Below are positions 1 to 9,416 of a stretch of 64,000 nt of DNA, in pieces. Source of the DNA: Pseudomonas laurylsulfativorans (GTDB lineage Bacteria > Pseudomonadota > Gammaproteobacteria > Pseudomonadales > Pseudomonadaceae). A program made the translations under genes and the position numbers. The stretch's first letter is position 1, and every line of letters begins with the position of its first letter. The stretch spans positions 248,001-312,000 of the forward strand of contig NZ_MUJK01000005.1 of NCBI RefSeq assembly GCF_002906155.1. Reading direction: 5' to 3'. Under the pieces are notes generated by a model that was not told the origin of the DNA, made no database searches, and worked only from the letters and a program-made list of their open reading frames with translations.

Positions 1-2
1 TC

Positions 3-1247
3 GTTGCGGCGGAATTTGCCATGGTCAAACTGCGCTCGACCCGGGTCGAAGCCATCGCTGACAAAAACGGCTGGCGCGGGCACATCCTGCGTACCGTGCA
101 CAGCCAGCTCGATGCTTACCTGTCGGCCTGCCAATTGGGTATCACCCTCGCCTCCCTTGGCTTGGGCTGGGTCGGTGAACCCGCGTTTGCCCACATTCTT
201 GAGCCGCTGTTGAGCGCGGTTGGCGTGCAATCGGCCGAAGTGGTCAAAGGCATCTCGTTCTTCACCGCGTTCTTCATCATTTCGTACCTGCACATCGTGG
301 TCGGCGAACTGGCCCCCAAATCCTGGGCGATTCGCAAACCCGAATTGCTGTCGCTGTGGACCGCCGTGCCGCTGTACCTGTTCTACTGGGCCATGTACCC
401 GGCCATCTACCTGCTCAACGCCAGTGCCAACACCATCCTGCGCATTGCGGGGCAAGGTGAGCCCGGCCCGCATCACGAGCATCACTACAGCCGTGAAGAG
501 CTGAAACTGATTCTGCACTCCAGCCGCGGTCAGGACCCGAGCGACCAAGGCATGCGTGTATTGGCCTCGGCAGTGGAAATGGGTGAACTGGAAGTGGTCG
601 ACTGGGCCAACTCCCGCGAAGACCTGGTGACCCTGGAGTTCAACGCACCGCTCAAGCAGATCCTGGCGATGTTCCGTCGCCATAAATTCAGCCGCTACCC
701 TGTGTACGACAGCGAACGCCAGGAGTTCGTCGGCCTGCTGCACATCAAGGATCTGCTGCTGGAGCTGGCGGCGCTTGACCATATTCCCGAGTCGTTCAAC
801 CTAGCCGAACTGACCCGCCCGCTGGAACGCGTGTCGCGGCACATGCCGCTGTCGCAGTTGCTGGAGCAGTTCCGCAAGGGTGGCTCGCACTTCGCCGTGG
901 TCGAAGAGGCCGACGGCAACATCATCGGCTACCTGACTATGGAAGACGTGCTGGAAGTGCTGGTAGGCGACATTCAGGACGAACACCGCAAGGCCGAACG
1001 CGGGATCCTCGCGTATCAGCCGGGCAAGCTGCTGGTGCGAGGCGATACACCACTGTTCAAGGTTGAGCGACTGCTGGGCATCGACCTCGACCACGTCGAA
1101 GCCGAAACCCTGGCAGGGCTGGTCTACGAGAGCCTCAAGCGCGTTCCGGAAGAGGAAGAAGTGCTGGAAGTTGAAGGCCTGCGGATCATCATCAAGAAGA
1201 TGAAAGGGCCGAAGATCGTACTGGCCAAGGTGTTGATGCTGGATTGA
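3..1247 (+). CDS. CorC/HlyC-family transporter, CNNM and CBS domains (5' end outside window)
   Basis: This is an inner-membrane protein of the hemolysin C/CorC (UPF0053) family, linked in relatives to magnesium or other divalent-cation efflux. The reading frame is open from base 3, and the residues before the first ATG (VAAEF) fit the family, so the true start lies upstream. The visible part has CNNM-type membrane helices (about residues 30-140), two CBS motifs (about 195-320) and a C-terminal CorC_HlyC domain ending in IIIKKMKGPKIVLAKV. The substrate cannot be told from sequence. A REP pair follows the stop codon and no partner gene is visible. Confidence 0.9.
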   Translation, partial: VAAEFAMVKLRSTRVEAIADKNGWRGHILRTVHSQLDAYLSACQLGITLASLGLGWVGEPAFAHILEPLLSAVGVQSAEVVKGISFFTAFFIISYLHIVVGELAPKSWAIRKPELLSLWTAVPLYLFYWAMYPAIYLLNASANTILRIAGQGEPGPHHEHHYSREELKLILHSSRGQDPSDQGMRVLASAVEMGELEVVDWANSREDLVTLEFNAPLKQILAMFRRHKFSRYPVYDSERQEFVGLLHIKDLLLELAALDHIPESFNLAELTRPLERVSRHMPLSQLLEQFRKGGSHFAVVEEADGNIIGYLTMEDVLEVLVGDIQDEHRKAERGILAYQPGKLLVRGDTPLFKVERLLGIDLDHVEAETLAGLVYESLKRVPEEEEVLEVEGLRIIIKKMKGPKIVLAKVLMLD

Positions 1248-1267
1248 TCTGCTGCTGAAGGGCCTTT

Positions 1268-1397
1268 TGTGGCGAGGGGGCTTGCCCCCGTTCGGCTGCG
1301 CAGCAGTCGTAAACCCAACTGCGCGGTATATGGATAATCGAGGTGACTGGATTCAGGGCAGCTTCGCAGCCCAACGGGGGCAAGCCCCCTCGCCACA
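1268..1397. repeat. REP pair (GCGAGGGGGCTTGCCCCCG family)
   Basis: Two inverted copies of a short palindrome (TGTGGCGAGGGGGCTTGCC on the left, its complement on the right) enclose about 85 bp between the convergent transporter and peptidase genes. This is the usual Pseudomonas REP doublet. The same family recurs at 41877-41971. Confidence 0.85.
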
Positions 1398-1414
1398 GTT
1401 GATCACCGAAAACT

Positions 1415-2314
1415 TCACTGCTTGCCCAACGCAAAGTTGGGCAGCGCACTGACCGGCTGGTTGAACTGGTACGGTATCGACACCAGCCCCAGCCCGGTAT
1501 TGCGCTGCACCACGAAGTGCAAATGCGGCCCGGTGCTGTTGCCGGTGTTGCCGGACAACGCCAATGCACTGCCGACCTTCACCCGTTGACCTTCCCGAAC
1601 GCAGACCGAACCTTTCTTCAGGTGCAGATAAACACCCATGGTCCCGTCATCGTGCAGCACCCGCACGAAATTGCCGGATGCATCGGTGCCGCGCCCGCTC
1701 TGGCGATTTTCGGTTTTCACCACCACGCCATCCCGTGCTGCAATGATCGGCGTGCCTTCGGGCATCGCAATGTCGATGGCATAACGGCCCTTGGGGCCGA
1801 AGTGACTGTAGGGCCCATTGGCGCCCTGACTGATCCGGAACGGTCCACCACGCCAGGGCAACGGGTAGCGATAGCCCACTGTGGGCCCTGAGGGGTCGCC
1901 CAGCGAGTACTTGAATTTCGGAACGTAGGCGAGCGGCCGTCCGGCGTTATTTGCCTTGAGCTGCGCCAGACGAACGCTGCTGCGTAGCGGAATCACGCTT
2001 CGAATCGTCCGCCCCGGCGCTCCACTGGCGTTCTTCACCCCGGCAAAACTCAATTCGACCTCTACCGGCGCATACAGGTCATTGCGCACGTATACGCTGT
2101 GCACGCCGTTCTTCTTCATGATGATCAGACGCACCTGGCGCTCAAGGTGCTCGACCATGCCATCGCGAAAAATAAACAGCTTGGAGTTTTTGCTGGTGGG
2201 GAAGTCGCTGTAGGAGACCACGCCATTGGCATCGGTGGACTTGTAGATCGTCATGGCCGTCGCCGAAGCGGCGGCCACGCACAGACCACAAAAAAGCAGC
2301 ATTCGCGTGAACAT
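1415..2314 (-). CDS. M23 (LytM-type) metallopeptidase, exported
   Basis: This is a predicted peptidoglycan endopeptidase of the periplasm or cell surface. A signal peptide covers about residues 1-20 (hydrophobic FCGLCVAAASATA). A segment like DUF4124 follows (IYKSTDANGVVSYSD), then a middle domain and a C-terminal LytM domain. The zinc and catalytic motifs look intact: an H-x(n)-D motif in HFGPKGRYAIDIAMPEG and GPHLHF near the end. I chose the ATG at 2314 because the upstream in-frame TTG (2320) has no ribosome site; an ATG at 2302 is also possible. The gene is transcribed alone towards a REP pair. The bond cleaved is not evident. Confidence 0.88.
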   Translation of the reverse strand: MFTRMLLFCGLCVAAASATAMTIYKSTDANGVVSYSDFPTSKNSKLFIFRDGMVEHLERQVRLIIMKKNGVHSVYVRNDLYAPVEVELSFAGVKNASGAPGRTIRSVIPLRSSVRLAQLKANNAGRPLAYVPKFKYSLGDPSGPTVGYRYPLPWRGGPFRISQGANGPYSHFGPKGRYAIDIAMPEGTPIIAARDGVVVKTENRQSGRGTDASGNFVRVLHDDGTMGVYLHLKKGSVCVREGQRVKVGSALALSGNTGNSTGPHLHFVVQRNTGLGLVSIPYQFNQPVSALPNFALGKQ

Positions 2315-2484
2315 GAGCAAGGATTCTGTCGAGTGAGACCCGGGATTGAGCCTAGCAGCTGCAATGGACCCGGGTAGTCGGCAGATGTTTCAGAAAGGCT
2401 GTTCAACAGATGTGCGGTAGAAGTGACAGCCCCTTCGCGACGACTCGACTTGCTCGCGAAGGCGGACTGACAGACGACGCTGGA

Positions 2485-3387
2485 TCAAGCCCCGGGAATG
2501 TAGTGCTTCTGCGCCGTACCCCGCGCAATCAGGCGCGAGATGTAATCGAGCTTCTGCGCATCCTGGTCGACAAAGCGGAAGGTCAGTTGCAGCCAGTCAC
2601 TATCGGGTTTCGGCTCGTGGGCCACGACCGCGTGCAAATAGCCGTTGAGGCGGGCGACTTCGGCATTGTCGCCCTGCTCAAGGTCCAGCACGGCGCTGTC
2701 GAGGATCTGCGGCAGGGTCTCGCTGCGCTTGACCACCAACAGGGCTTCCTTGAGGCTCAAGGCCTTGATCACGCATTGCTGGATGCCGTTCGGCAAACGC
2801 AGTTGACCCTGGCCACGACCGCCAGCGGCTGCCGAAGAGGCGGCGGGCGCCTTGACTGGCGGGCTGTTGAGCAAGCCTTTGGACGGCGCGGGAGCGGCCG
2901 TTGGCGCGACCACGGGGGCATTGCCAGCAGTGAGGGCGGCCAGGGAGTCATTGGCGAATGCCGGCACAGTTTTGGTCGCGGCGACGTTGATCAAGGCGTC
3001 GAGTTTGCCGACCTTGTGCAGCGCCTGCTTGACCTTGGTGATCAGTTGCTCGTTGGTGAACGGCTTGCTGACGTAACCGGATACCCCCGCCTGGATCGCC
3101 TGGACAACGTTCTCCTTGTCGCCACGGCTGGTCACCATCACGAAAGGCATGGCCTTGAGGCTGTCTTGCTCACGACACCAGGTCAGCAGTTCCAGGCCGG
3201 ACATTTCCGGCATTTCCCAGTCGCACAGCACCAGGTCGAAGTCTTCCTTGGCCAGCATGGCCTGAGCCTTTCTGCCGTTGATCGCATCTTCGATGCGCAT
3301 GCCCGGGAAATAATTGCGCAGGCACTTTTTCACCAAGTCACGGATGAACGACGCGTCGTCCACGACCAACACACTGACCTTACTCAT
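2485..3387 (-). CDS. CheY-like response regulator with C-terminal PilZ-like domain
   Basis: The receiver domain spans about residues 4-125, with the acidic pair D10-D11, phospho-acceptor D56 in LVLCDWEMP, a TSR switch motif and a conserved lysine in SKPF. An Ala/Pro-rich linker (about 140-185) leads to a roughly 100-residue C-terminal domain that ends LTFRFVDQDAQKLDYISR, reminiscent of PilZ domains, though this is only a fold-level guess. The ATG at 3387 follows an AAGGGGTGG ribosome site; the upstream in-frame ATG at 3438 lacks one. The gene lies downstream of phoU beyond the operon terminator, the place of PA5364 in P. aeruginosa (from memory). No sensor kinase is adjacent. Confidence 0.85.
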   Translation of the reverse strand: MSKVSVLVVDDASFIRDLVKKCLRNYFPGMRIEDAINGRKAQAMLAKEDFDLVLCDWEMPEMSGLELLTWCREQDSLKAMPFVMVTSRGDKENVVQAIQAGVSGYVSKPFTNEQLITKVKQALHKVGKLDALINVAATKTVPAFANDSLAALTAGNAPVVAPTAAPAPSKGLLNSPPVKAPAASSAAAGGRGQGQLRLPNGIQQCVIKALSLKEALLVVKRSETLPQILDSAVLDLEQGDNAEVARLNGYLHAVVAHEPKPDSDWLQLTFRFVDQDAQKLDYISRLIARGTAQKHYIPGA

Positions 3388-3510
3388 CCACCACCCCTTT
3401 AAAAAATCCTGGCCAGCATACCGCCTTGCTGATGGCACATTGCCAAAAACCTTCAGTCACGCCGGACTTTTCGTTCGCGGGTGCTGCTTTTCGAATTCGT
3501 CAGCCGCAAA

Positions 3511-3539
3511 CAAAAACGCCCGGCCAATAGGCCGGGCGC
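3511..3539 (-). terminator. Intrinsic terminator of the pst-phoU operon
   Basis: On the minus strand an 8-bp stem GCCCGGCC/GGCCGGGC with a TATT loop is followed by GTTTTTG. It lies about 15 nt after the phoU stop codon and separates the operon from the response regulator. Confidence 0.9.
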
Positions 3540-3554
3540 TTTACTTGGGCAACC

Positions 3555-4316
3555 TTACTTATCGTCAGTTTTGCCCGGAACATTAGCGGTTTCGCCACTG
3601 GTTCCTTCAACTTCTTCCTTCATGCGCTTGAGGCCCAAGTGTCGCACGTCCGTGCCGCGTACCAGATAAATCACCAGCTCCGAGATGTTGCGAGCGTGGT
3701 CGCCAATACGCTCCAGCGAACGCAGTACCCAGATGATGCTCAGAACCCGCGAGATAGAGCGCGGATCTTCCATCATGTAGGTGGCCAGCTCACGCAAGGC
3801 GGTCTTGTATTCACGGTCGATAATCTTGTCGTACTGCGCCACCGACAAGGCCAGTTCGGCGTCGAAACGGGCGAAGGCGTCCAGTGCGTCGCGGACCATG
3901 TTGCGCACCTGGTCACCGATGTGGCGCACCTCGACATAACCGCGTGGCGCTTCCCCTTCTTCGCACAGCTGGATGGCACGGCGAGCGATCTTGGTCGCTT
4001 CGTCACCAATGCGCTCCAGGTCGATTACCGACTTGGAGATGCTGATGATCAGGCGCAAGTCGGACGCCGCCGGCTGACGACGGGCCAGAATGCGCAGGCA
4101 TTCTTCGTCGATGTTGCGTTCCATCTGGTTGATCTGGTCGTCGATCTCGCGCACCTGCTGGGCCAGGCCGGAGTCGGCCTCGATCAGCGCGGTCACTGCG
4201 TCGTTGACTTGCTTTTCCACCAGCCCGCCCATGGCCAGGAGGTGGCTGCGCACTTCCTCAAGCTCGGCGTTGAATTGCGCGGAAATGTGGTGGGTAAGGC
4301 CTTCTTTACTAATCAT
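3555..4316 (-). CDS. phoU: Phosphate-signalling regulator PhoU
   Basis: PhoU links the Pst transporter to PhoR-PhoB signalling and represses the Pho regulon when phosphate is plentiful. The 253-residue protein has two three-helix PhoU repeats with the expected acidic metal-binding segments (ERNIDEECLRILARRQPAASDLR in the first half, SLERIGDHARNISE in the second). The start at 4316 (MISKEGLTHHIS) has a GGAG ribosome site; the longer frame has no support. It is the last gene of the pst operon, 121 nt downstream of pstB, and is followed by a strong terminator. Confidence 0.97.
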   Translation of the reverse strand: MISKEGLTHHISAQFNAELEEVRSHLLAMGGLVEKQVNDAVTALIEADSGLAQQVREIDDQINQMERNIDEECLRILARRQPAASDLRLIISISKSVIDLERIGDEATKIARRAIQLCEEGEAPRGYVEVRHIGDQVRNMVRDALDAFARFDAELALSVAQYDKIIDREYKTALRELATYMMEDPRSISRVLSIIWVLRSLERIGDHARNISELVIYLVRGTDVRHLGLKRMKEEVEGTSGETANVPGKTDDK

Positions 4317-4336
4317 CTTTTTCGCTCCGCGAAAGT

Positions 4337-4364
4337 TGCAAGCTTCAAGCTGCAAGCTTCAAGC
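4337..4364. repeat. Perfect tandem duplication of a 14-bp unit
   Basis: TGCAAGCTTCAAGC occurs twice back to back in the pstB-phoU spacer, just upstream of the phoU ribosome site on the minus strand. It could form slipped or hairpin structures in the operon mRNA. A function is not evident. Confidence 0.8.
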
Positions 4365-4437
4365 AGTTATGTACAAGTCCTGAAATCGCACCGCTTCTTT
4401 CTTGCCGCTTGCAGCGTGTAGCTCGCGGCAGCCTCAA

Positions 4438-5271
4438 CTAGCCATACCGGCCAGTGATGTAGTCTTCGGTCTGCTTTTTCGCCGGATTGGTGAACAGGGT
4501 ATCGGTGTCGCCGAATTCCACCAGTTTGCCCATGTACATGAACGCCGTGTAGTCGGAAACCCGCGCCGCCTGTTGCATGTTGTGGGTCACGATGACGATG
4601 GTGAACTTGGATTTAAGTTCGTAGATCAGCTCTTCGACTTTCAGCGTGGAGATCGGGTCGAGTGCCGAGCACGGTTCGTCGAGCAACAACACTTCCGGTT
4701 CAACAGCGATGGTGCGAGCAATCACCAGACGCTGCTGCTGACCACCGGACAGCCCCAGTGCCGACTCGTGCAGACGGTCTTTGACTTCGTCCCACAACGC
4801 CGCGCCTTTCAATGCCCACTCGACGGCCTCGTCGAGCACACGCTTCTTGTTGATCCCCTGGATGCGCAGACCGTAGACCACGTTCTCGTAGATGGTTTTC
4901 GGGAACGGGTTCGGCTTCTGGAACACCATCCCGACGCGACGACGCAGCTCGGCCACATCCTCGCCCTTGCGGTAGATGTTGTTGCCGTAGAGGTTGATCT
5001 CGCCTTCAACGCGGCAACCGTCAACCAGGTCGTTCATGCGGTTGAAGGTACGCAGCAGCGTGGACTTGCCGCAGCCGGACGGGCCGATGAAGGCGGTCAC
5101 GCGCTGTTTCGGAATGTTCATGCTGACGTCGTACAGCGCTTGTTTTTCGCCGTAGAACAGGCTCAGGCCCGGCACTTCGATGGCCACGGTTTCCTGTTCG
5201 AGGTTCAGGCTCTGCTTGTCGCGACCCAGGGCAGACATGTTGATGCCGTGGGTATGTGCTTCGTGCTGCAT
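4438..5271 (-). CDS. pstB: Phosphate ABC transporter ATP-binding protein PstB
   Basis: PstB is the cytoplasmic ATPase of the high-affinity PstSCAB phosphate importer. The 277 residues carry Walker A GPSGCGKST (63-71), the ABC signature LSGGQQQR and Walker B VLLLDEPCSALDP, all intact. An N-terminal extension of about 30 residues precedes the ABC core, as is usual in Pseudomonas PstB. The gene is separated from pstA by a REP doublet of about 170 bp and from phoU by a 121-bp spacer, so transcription probably reads through both. Confidence 0.97.
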   Translation of the reverse strand: MQHEAHTHGINMSALGRDKQSLNLEQETVAIEVPGLSLFYGEKQALYDVSMNIPKQRVTAFIGPSGCGKSTLLRTFNRMNDLVDGCRVEGEINLYGNNIYRKGEDVAELRRRVGMVFQKPNPFPKTIYENVVYGLRIQGINKKRVLDEAVEWALKGAALWDEVKDRLHESALGLSGGQQQRLVIARTIAVEPEVLLLDEPCSALDPISTLKVEELIYELKSKFTIVIVTHNMQQAARVSDYTAFMYMGKLVEFGDTDTLFTNPAKKQTEDYITGRYG

Positions 5272-5342
5272 GGGAGGCTCCCTGTGCTAACAAATTCGGT
5301 TCGGTGAGCCGCAGGCCTGGCCTGCGGTTACGCAATTCTTTT

Positions 5343-5429
5343 TGTAGGAGCCGGCTTGCTGGCGATGCAGGCCACTCGGTCCCGCAGGCTCACCGTGGTG
5401 ATGCCTTCGCCAGCAAGCCGGCTCCTACA
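5343..5429. repeat. REP doublet (GCCGGCTTGCTGGCGA family) between pstA and pstB
   Basis: Inverted copies of TGTAGGAGCCGGCTTGCTGG lie about 40 bp apart inside the operon. Such hairpins may adjust mRNA stability or transcription between permease and ATPase genes. Confidence 0.88.
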
Positions 5430-5441
5430 GTTCGGTGTTGA

Positions 5442-7112
5442 TCAGCTATCCAGCGCCTTGTACTTCTCGCGCAGGTGGTTACGGATGTACACCGCCGACA
5501 GGTTCAACGTCGCGATCACCAGCACCAGCAGCAACGCCGTGGCGTACACCAGTGGCCGCGCGGCCTCGACGTTCGGGCTCTGGAAGCCGACGTCATAGAT
5601 GTGGAAGCCCAGGTGCATGATCTTCTGGTCCAGGTGCAGGTACGGGTAGTTACCGTCCACCGGCAGCGACGGCGCCAGTTTCACCACACCCACCAGCATC
5701 AACGGCGCCACTTCACCCGCGGCACGGGCCACGGCGAGGATCATGCCGGTCATCATCGCCGGGCTGGCCATCGGCAGCACGATCTTCCACAAGGTCTCAG
5801 CCTTGGTCGCGCCGAGGGCCAACGAGCCTTCACGCACGGTGCGAGGAATTCGCGCCAGACCTTCTTCGGTGGCCACGATCACTACCGGCACTGCCAGCAG
5901 AGCCAGGGTCAGCGAGGCCCAGAGCAGGCCCGGCGTACCGAAGGTCGGCGCCGGCAAGGCTTCCGGGAAGAACAGACGGTCAAGCGAGCCACCCAGCACG
6001 TAGACGAAGAAGCCCAGACCGAACACGCCGTAAACGATGGCCGGAACACCTGCCAGGTTGTTCACCGCGATGCGGATCACCCGGGTCAGGGTGTTCTGCT
6101 TGGCATATTCACGCAGGTACACCGCCGCCAGTACGCCGAACGGGGTCACGATCATCGCCATGATCAGGGTCATCATCACGGTGCCGAAGATGGCCGGGAA
6201 AATCCCGCCTTCGGTGTTCGCTTCACGCGGGTCGTCGCTCAGGAACTCCCAGACCTTGCTGAAGTAGAAACCAATCTTGGTCATGGTGCTCATGGCATTC
6301 GGCTGGTAGGCGTGAACCACTTTGCCGATGCCGATTTCGATTTCCTTACCGTTCGCATCGCGGGCGGTCAGGCTGTCGCGGTTGAACTGCGCGTGCAGGT
6401 CGCTCAGGCGCGCCTCGATATCCTGATAGCGAGCGTTGAGCTCGGCGCGCTCGGATTCCATGTCCGCTTGTGCGGTGGCGTCGAGTTTGCCTTCCAGCTC
6501 AAGCTTGCGACCGTGCAAGCGGATGCGCTCGAGACCGGCGTTGATCGCCCCGATGTCGGTTTTTTCCAGGCTCTTGAGCTGCGCTGCCAGCTTGTTGACG
6601 CGGTCGACACGGGTCTGCAACTCAGGCCATGCGGCTTCGCCTTCAGCGACAACCTTGCCATCCTGTTTGACGTTGACCAGGTAACCGTAGAAGTTGCCCC
6701 ACTCACGACGCTCGATGGCCATCAGCTCTGGCGGTGTGGTCTGATTGGTCAGCCACTCGCCGACGATCCAGGTGAAGTCATTGCCGTTCAGGTCGCGGTT
6801 GCCGACCTTGATCAGCTCGCGAGTCATGAACTCCGGACCCTGTTCAGGTACCGGCAAGCCAGCGCTCTTCAAGCGGGCGCGCGGCACTTCTTCCTTCTGT
6901 ACGATTTCGCCGATCACCAGGTGATTGGCCTGGCCCGGCACGTCGTAGCTGGCGTGCACCAGATCCGCCGGCCAGAAGTGACCCAGGCCGCGCACGGCAA
7001 TCACTGCCAGCAGGCCAATGGTCATGATGACCGCGATGGACACCGCGCCACCGCTGATCCAGACGCCGGGGGCGCCGCTCTTGAACCATCCTTTCAGGGA
7101 GTTCTGTTTCAC
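5442..7112 (-). CDS. pstA: Phosphate ABC transporter permease PstA (long Pseudomonas form)
   Basis: This is one of two inner-membrane permease subunits of the phosphate importer. The 556 residues exceed the roughly 300 of E. coli PstA. A first membrane segment (about 20-45) is followed by a large extracytoplasmic region of about 230 residues with helical Glu/Lys-rich stretches, then the standard permease domain. The EAA-type coupling loop reads EGSLALGATKAETLWKIVLP. The long N-terminal part matches the DUF3333-containing PstA form known from Pseudomonas. It begins 15 nt after the pstC stop codon, indicating co-transcription. Confidence 0.96.
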   Translation of the reverse strand: MKQNSLKGWFKSGAPGVWISGGAVSIAVIMTIGLLAVIAVRGLGHFWPADLVHASYDVPGQANHLVIGEIVQKEEVPRARLKSAGLPVPEQGPEFMTRELIKVGNRDLNGNDFTWIVGEWLTNQTTPPELMAIERREWGNFYGYLVNVKQDGKVVAEGEAAWPELQTRVDRVNKLAAQLKSLEKTDIGAINAGLERIRLHGRKLELEGKLDATAQADMESERAELNARYQDIEARLSDLHAQFNRDSLTARDANGKEIEIGIGKVVHAYQPNAMSTMTKIGFYFSKVWEFLSDDPREANTEGGIFPAIFGTVMMTLIMAMIVTPFGVLAAVYLREYAKQNTLTRVIRIAVNNLAGVPAIVYGVFGLGFFVYVLGGSLDRLFFPEALPAPTFGTPGLLWASLTLALLAVPVVIVATEEGLARIPRTVREGSLALGATKAETLWKIVLPMASPAMMTGMILAVARAAGEVAPLMLVGVVKLAPSLPVDGNYPYLHLDQKIMHLGFHIYDVGFQSPNVEAARPLVYATALLLVLVIATLNLSAVYIRNHLREKYKALDS

Positions 7113-7127
7113 AGACTTCTACCTTTC

Positions 7128-9410
7128 TTAAAGCGACGAGTATTTCTTGCGCAGGCGCTGACGAATCAGTTCTGCGAGGGTGTTCATGACGAAGGTGAAC
7201 AACAGCAGCACCAGCGCCGAGAGGAACAGCACGCGGTAGTGGCTGCCGCCGACTTCCGATTCGGGCATTTCCACCGCGACGTTGGCGGCCAGGGTGCGCA
7301 GGCCTTCGAACAGGTTCATTTCCATGACCGGGGTGTTACCGGTGGCCATCAGCACGATCATGGTTTCACCGACCGCACGGCCCATGCCGATCATCAGTGC
7401 CGAGAAGATGCCCGGGCTCGCGGTGAGGATCACCACGCGGGTCATGGTCTGCCACGGCGTGGCACCGAGGGCCAGGGAGCCCAGGGTCAGGCCCCGAGGT
7501 ACGCTGAACACAGCGTCTTCAGCGATCGAGTAGATGTTCGGGATGACCGCGAAGCCCATGGCCAGGCCGACCACCAGGGCGTTGCGCTGGTCGTAGGTGA
7601 TGCCCAGGTCGTGGGAGATCCACATGCGCATGTCGCCGCCGAAGAACCAGTTCTCCATGAACGGGCTCATGTACAGCGACAGCCAGCCCACAAACAAGAT
7701 CACCGGAATCAGCAGCGCACTTTCCCAGCCATCCGGGACTTTCAGGCGGATCGACTCAGGCAGGCGGCTGAAGGTGAAACCAGCGACCAGGATGCCGATC
7801 GGCAGCAACATCAGCAGGCTGAAGATGCCGGGCAAATGCCCTTCCACATAGGGTGCGAGGAACAGACCGGCGAAGAAACCGAGGATCACCGTCGGCATCG
7901 CTTCCATCAGCTCGATCACCGGCTTGACCTTGCGACGCATGCCCGGGGCCATGAAGTACGCGGTGTAGATCGCAGCGGCAACGGCCAGTGGAGCGGCCAG
8001 CAGCATGGCGTAGAACGCGGCTTTCAGGGTACCGAAGGTCAGTGGAGACAGACTCAGCTTAGGTTCGAAGTCGGTGTTGGCGGCGGTCGATTGCCAGACG
8101 TATTTAGGTTCGTCGTAGTTCTCGTACCAGACCTTGCTCCACAGCGCGCTCCACGAGACTTCCGGGTGCGGGTTGTCGAGCAGCAGCGGTTGCAGCTTGC
8201 CACCGGCTTCAACGATCACGCGGTTGGCACGCGGTGACAGACCGAAAATGCCCTGGCCTTCAGCGACCGGCTCAACCAGCAAGGTGCGGTGGGCGGTGCT
8301 GTGGAACACGCCAAGCTTGCCGGAAGCGTCCAGGGCAACGAAGCCCTTGCGACGTTCCTCAGCAGTGATTTCTACGATAGGCGCGGTGCCCATCTGGAAC
8401 GTACGGATCTGCTTCAAACGCTGCTCGCCATCCGGATCGCGAGCCATGAACCACTGGGCCAGACCACCTTTGGAGTCACCGATGATCAGGGAAATGCCGC
8501 CCACCAACTGAGTGCTGGCGGTGACTTGCGCTTCACCGTCTTCAAGCAGTTTGTAGCGACCATTGAGGCTCTTGTCGCGCAGGCTGAACACGTCCGCCTG
8601 GGCACGCCCGTTAACCACGTACAGCCACTGCTGGCGCGGGTCGACGAAGATGTTCTTCACCGGCTCGGTCATTTGCGGCAGGTCGATGCGCTTCTGCTCG
8701 TTGGTAACTTCGCCGGTCATCATGTTCTCTTCGCTGGTCAGCGACAGAACATTGAGTTGCGAACCGGTGGAGCCGACCAGCATCAGGGTCGAATCGTTGG
8801 CGTTGAGGCTGACGTGCTCCAGCGCACCGCCGGCTTCGTTGACCGCGATTGGCGTTTCGCCGTACGGGTACTCGATGGCCGGGGTGATGGTTTTCTTGCC
8901 TTCCGGGTAGCTGACTTTATAGGTGTGACGGAACACCAGGGCCTGGCCGTTGGACAGGCCCACGGCCACCAGCGGATGACCTGGCTGGTCCTCGCCGATG
9001 GAAGTGACGGTGGTGCCCGCCGGAACAGGCAAATCGACGCGCTTGAGTTCGGCGCCACTGTCGATATCGAAGAACAGTGCCTGGCCCTTGTCGGAAACCC
9101 GCATCGCCACCTGGTTTTGCTCTTCCAGGGAGATCATCAGCGGCTTGCCGGAATCCTGCATCCAGGCTGGAGCGATCGCATCTTTCGCCGTCAGGCTGGC
9201 ACCCTGGAACAACGGCGCAACCACGTAGGCGAGGAAGAAGAAGATCAGTGTGATGGCTGCCAGCACCGCCAGGCCGCCGATGAGGACGTACCAGCGGGTG
9301 AAGCGATCCTTGAGCGCGCGAATGCGACGCTTGCGTTGTAGCTCAGGCGTATTGAAGTCAATTCGCTTGGGGGGATTAGTAGTCATTGTGGAATTGGCCA
9401 GATCATTCAT
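7128..9410 (-). CDS. pstC: Phosphate ABC transporter permease PstC (long Pseudomonas form)
   Basis: This is the second permease subunit of the phosphate importer. It is 760 residues from the ATG at 9410, far longer than E. coli PstC. One N-terminal membrane helix (about 40-65) is followed by a periplasmic insertion of about 370 residues with beta-rich, propeller-like composition, then the permease domain with the coupling loop RGLTLGSLALGATPWQTMTRVV. A GTG at 9416 is also in frame. A consensus Pho box and -10 element lie so close that the predicted transcript starts at or near the ATG at 9410; an ATG at 9386 is another candidate start. Confidence 0.94.
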   Translation of the reverse strand: MNDLANSTMTTNPPKRIDFNTPELQRKRRIRALKDRFTRWYVLIGGLAVLAAITLIFFFLAYVVAPLFQGASLTAKDAIAPAWMQDSGKPLMISLEEQNQVAMRVSDKGQALFFDIDSGAELKRVDLPVPAGTTVTSIGEDQPGHPLVAVGLSNGQALVFRHTYKVSYPEGKKTITPAIEYPYGETPIAVNEAGGALEHVSLNANDSTLMLVGSTGSQLNVLSLTSEENMMTGEVTNEQKRIDLPQMTEPVKNIFVDPRQQWLYVVNGRAQADVFSLRDKSLNGRYKLLEDGEAQVTASTQLVGGISLIIGDSKGGLAQWFMARDPDGEQRLKQIRTFQMGTAPIVEITAEERRKGFVALDASGKLGVFHSTAHRTLLVEPVAEGQGIFGLSPRANRVIVEAGGKLQPLLLDNPHPEVSWSALWSKVWYENYDEPKYVWQSTAANTDFEPKLSLSPLTFGTLKAAFYAMLLAAPLAVAAAIYTAYFMAPGMRRKVKPVIELMEAMPTVILGFFAGLFLAPYVEGHLPGIFSLLMLLPIGILVAGFTFSRLPESIRLKVPDGWESALLIPVILFVGWLSLYMSPFMENWFFGGDMRMWISHDLGITYDQRNALVVGLAMGFAVIPNIYSIAEDAVFSVPRGLTLGSLALGATPWQTMTRVVILTASPGIFSALMIGMGRAVGETMIVLMATGNTPVMEMNLFEGLRTLAANVAVEMPESEVGGSHYRVLFLSALVLLLFTFVMNTLAELIRQRLRKKYSSL

Positions 9411-9416
9411 TCGCAC

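Noticed and set aside
5475..8237. A 920-codon open frame on the plus strand across pstA and pstC
   Set aside because: It is the antisense of two clear permease genes, is His/Gln/Arg-rich and has no ribosome site; long antisense frames are common in high-GC DNA.
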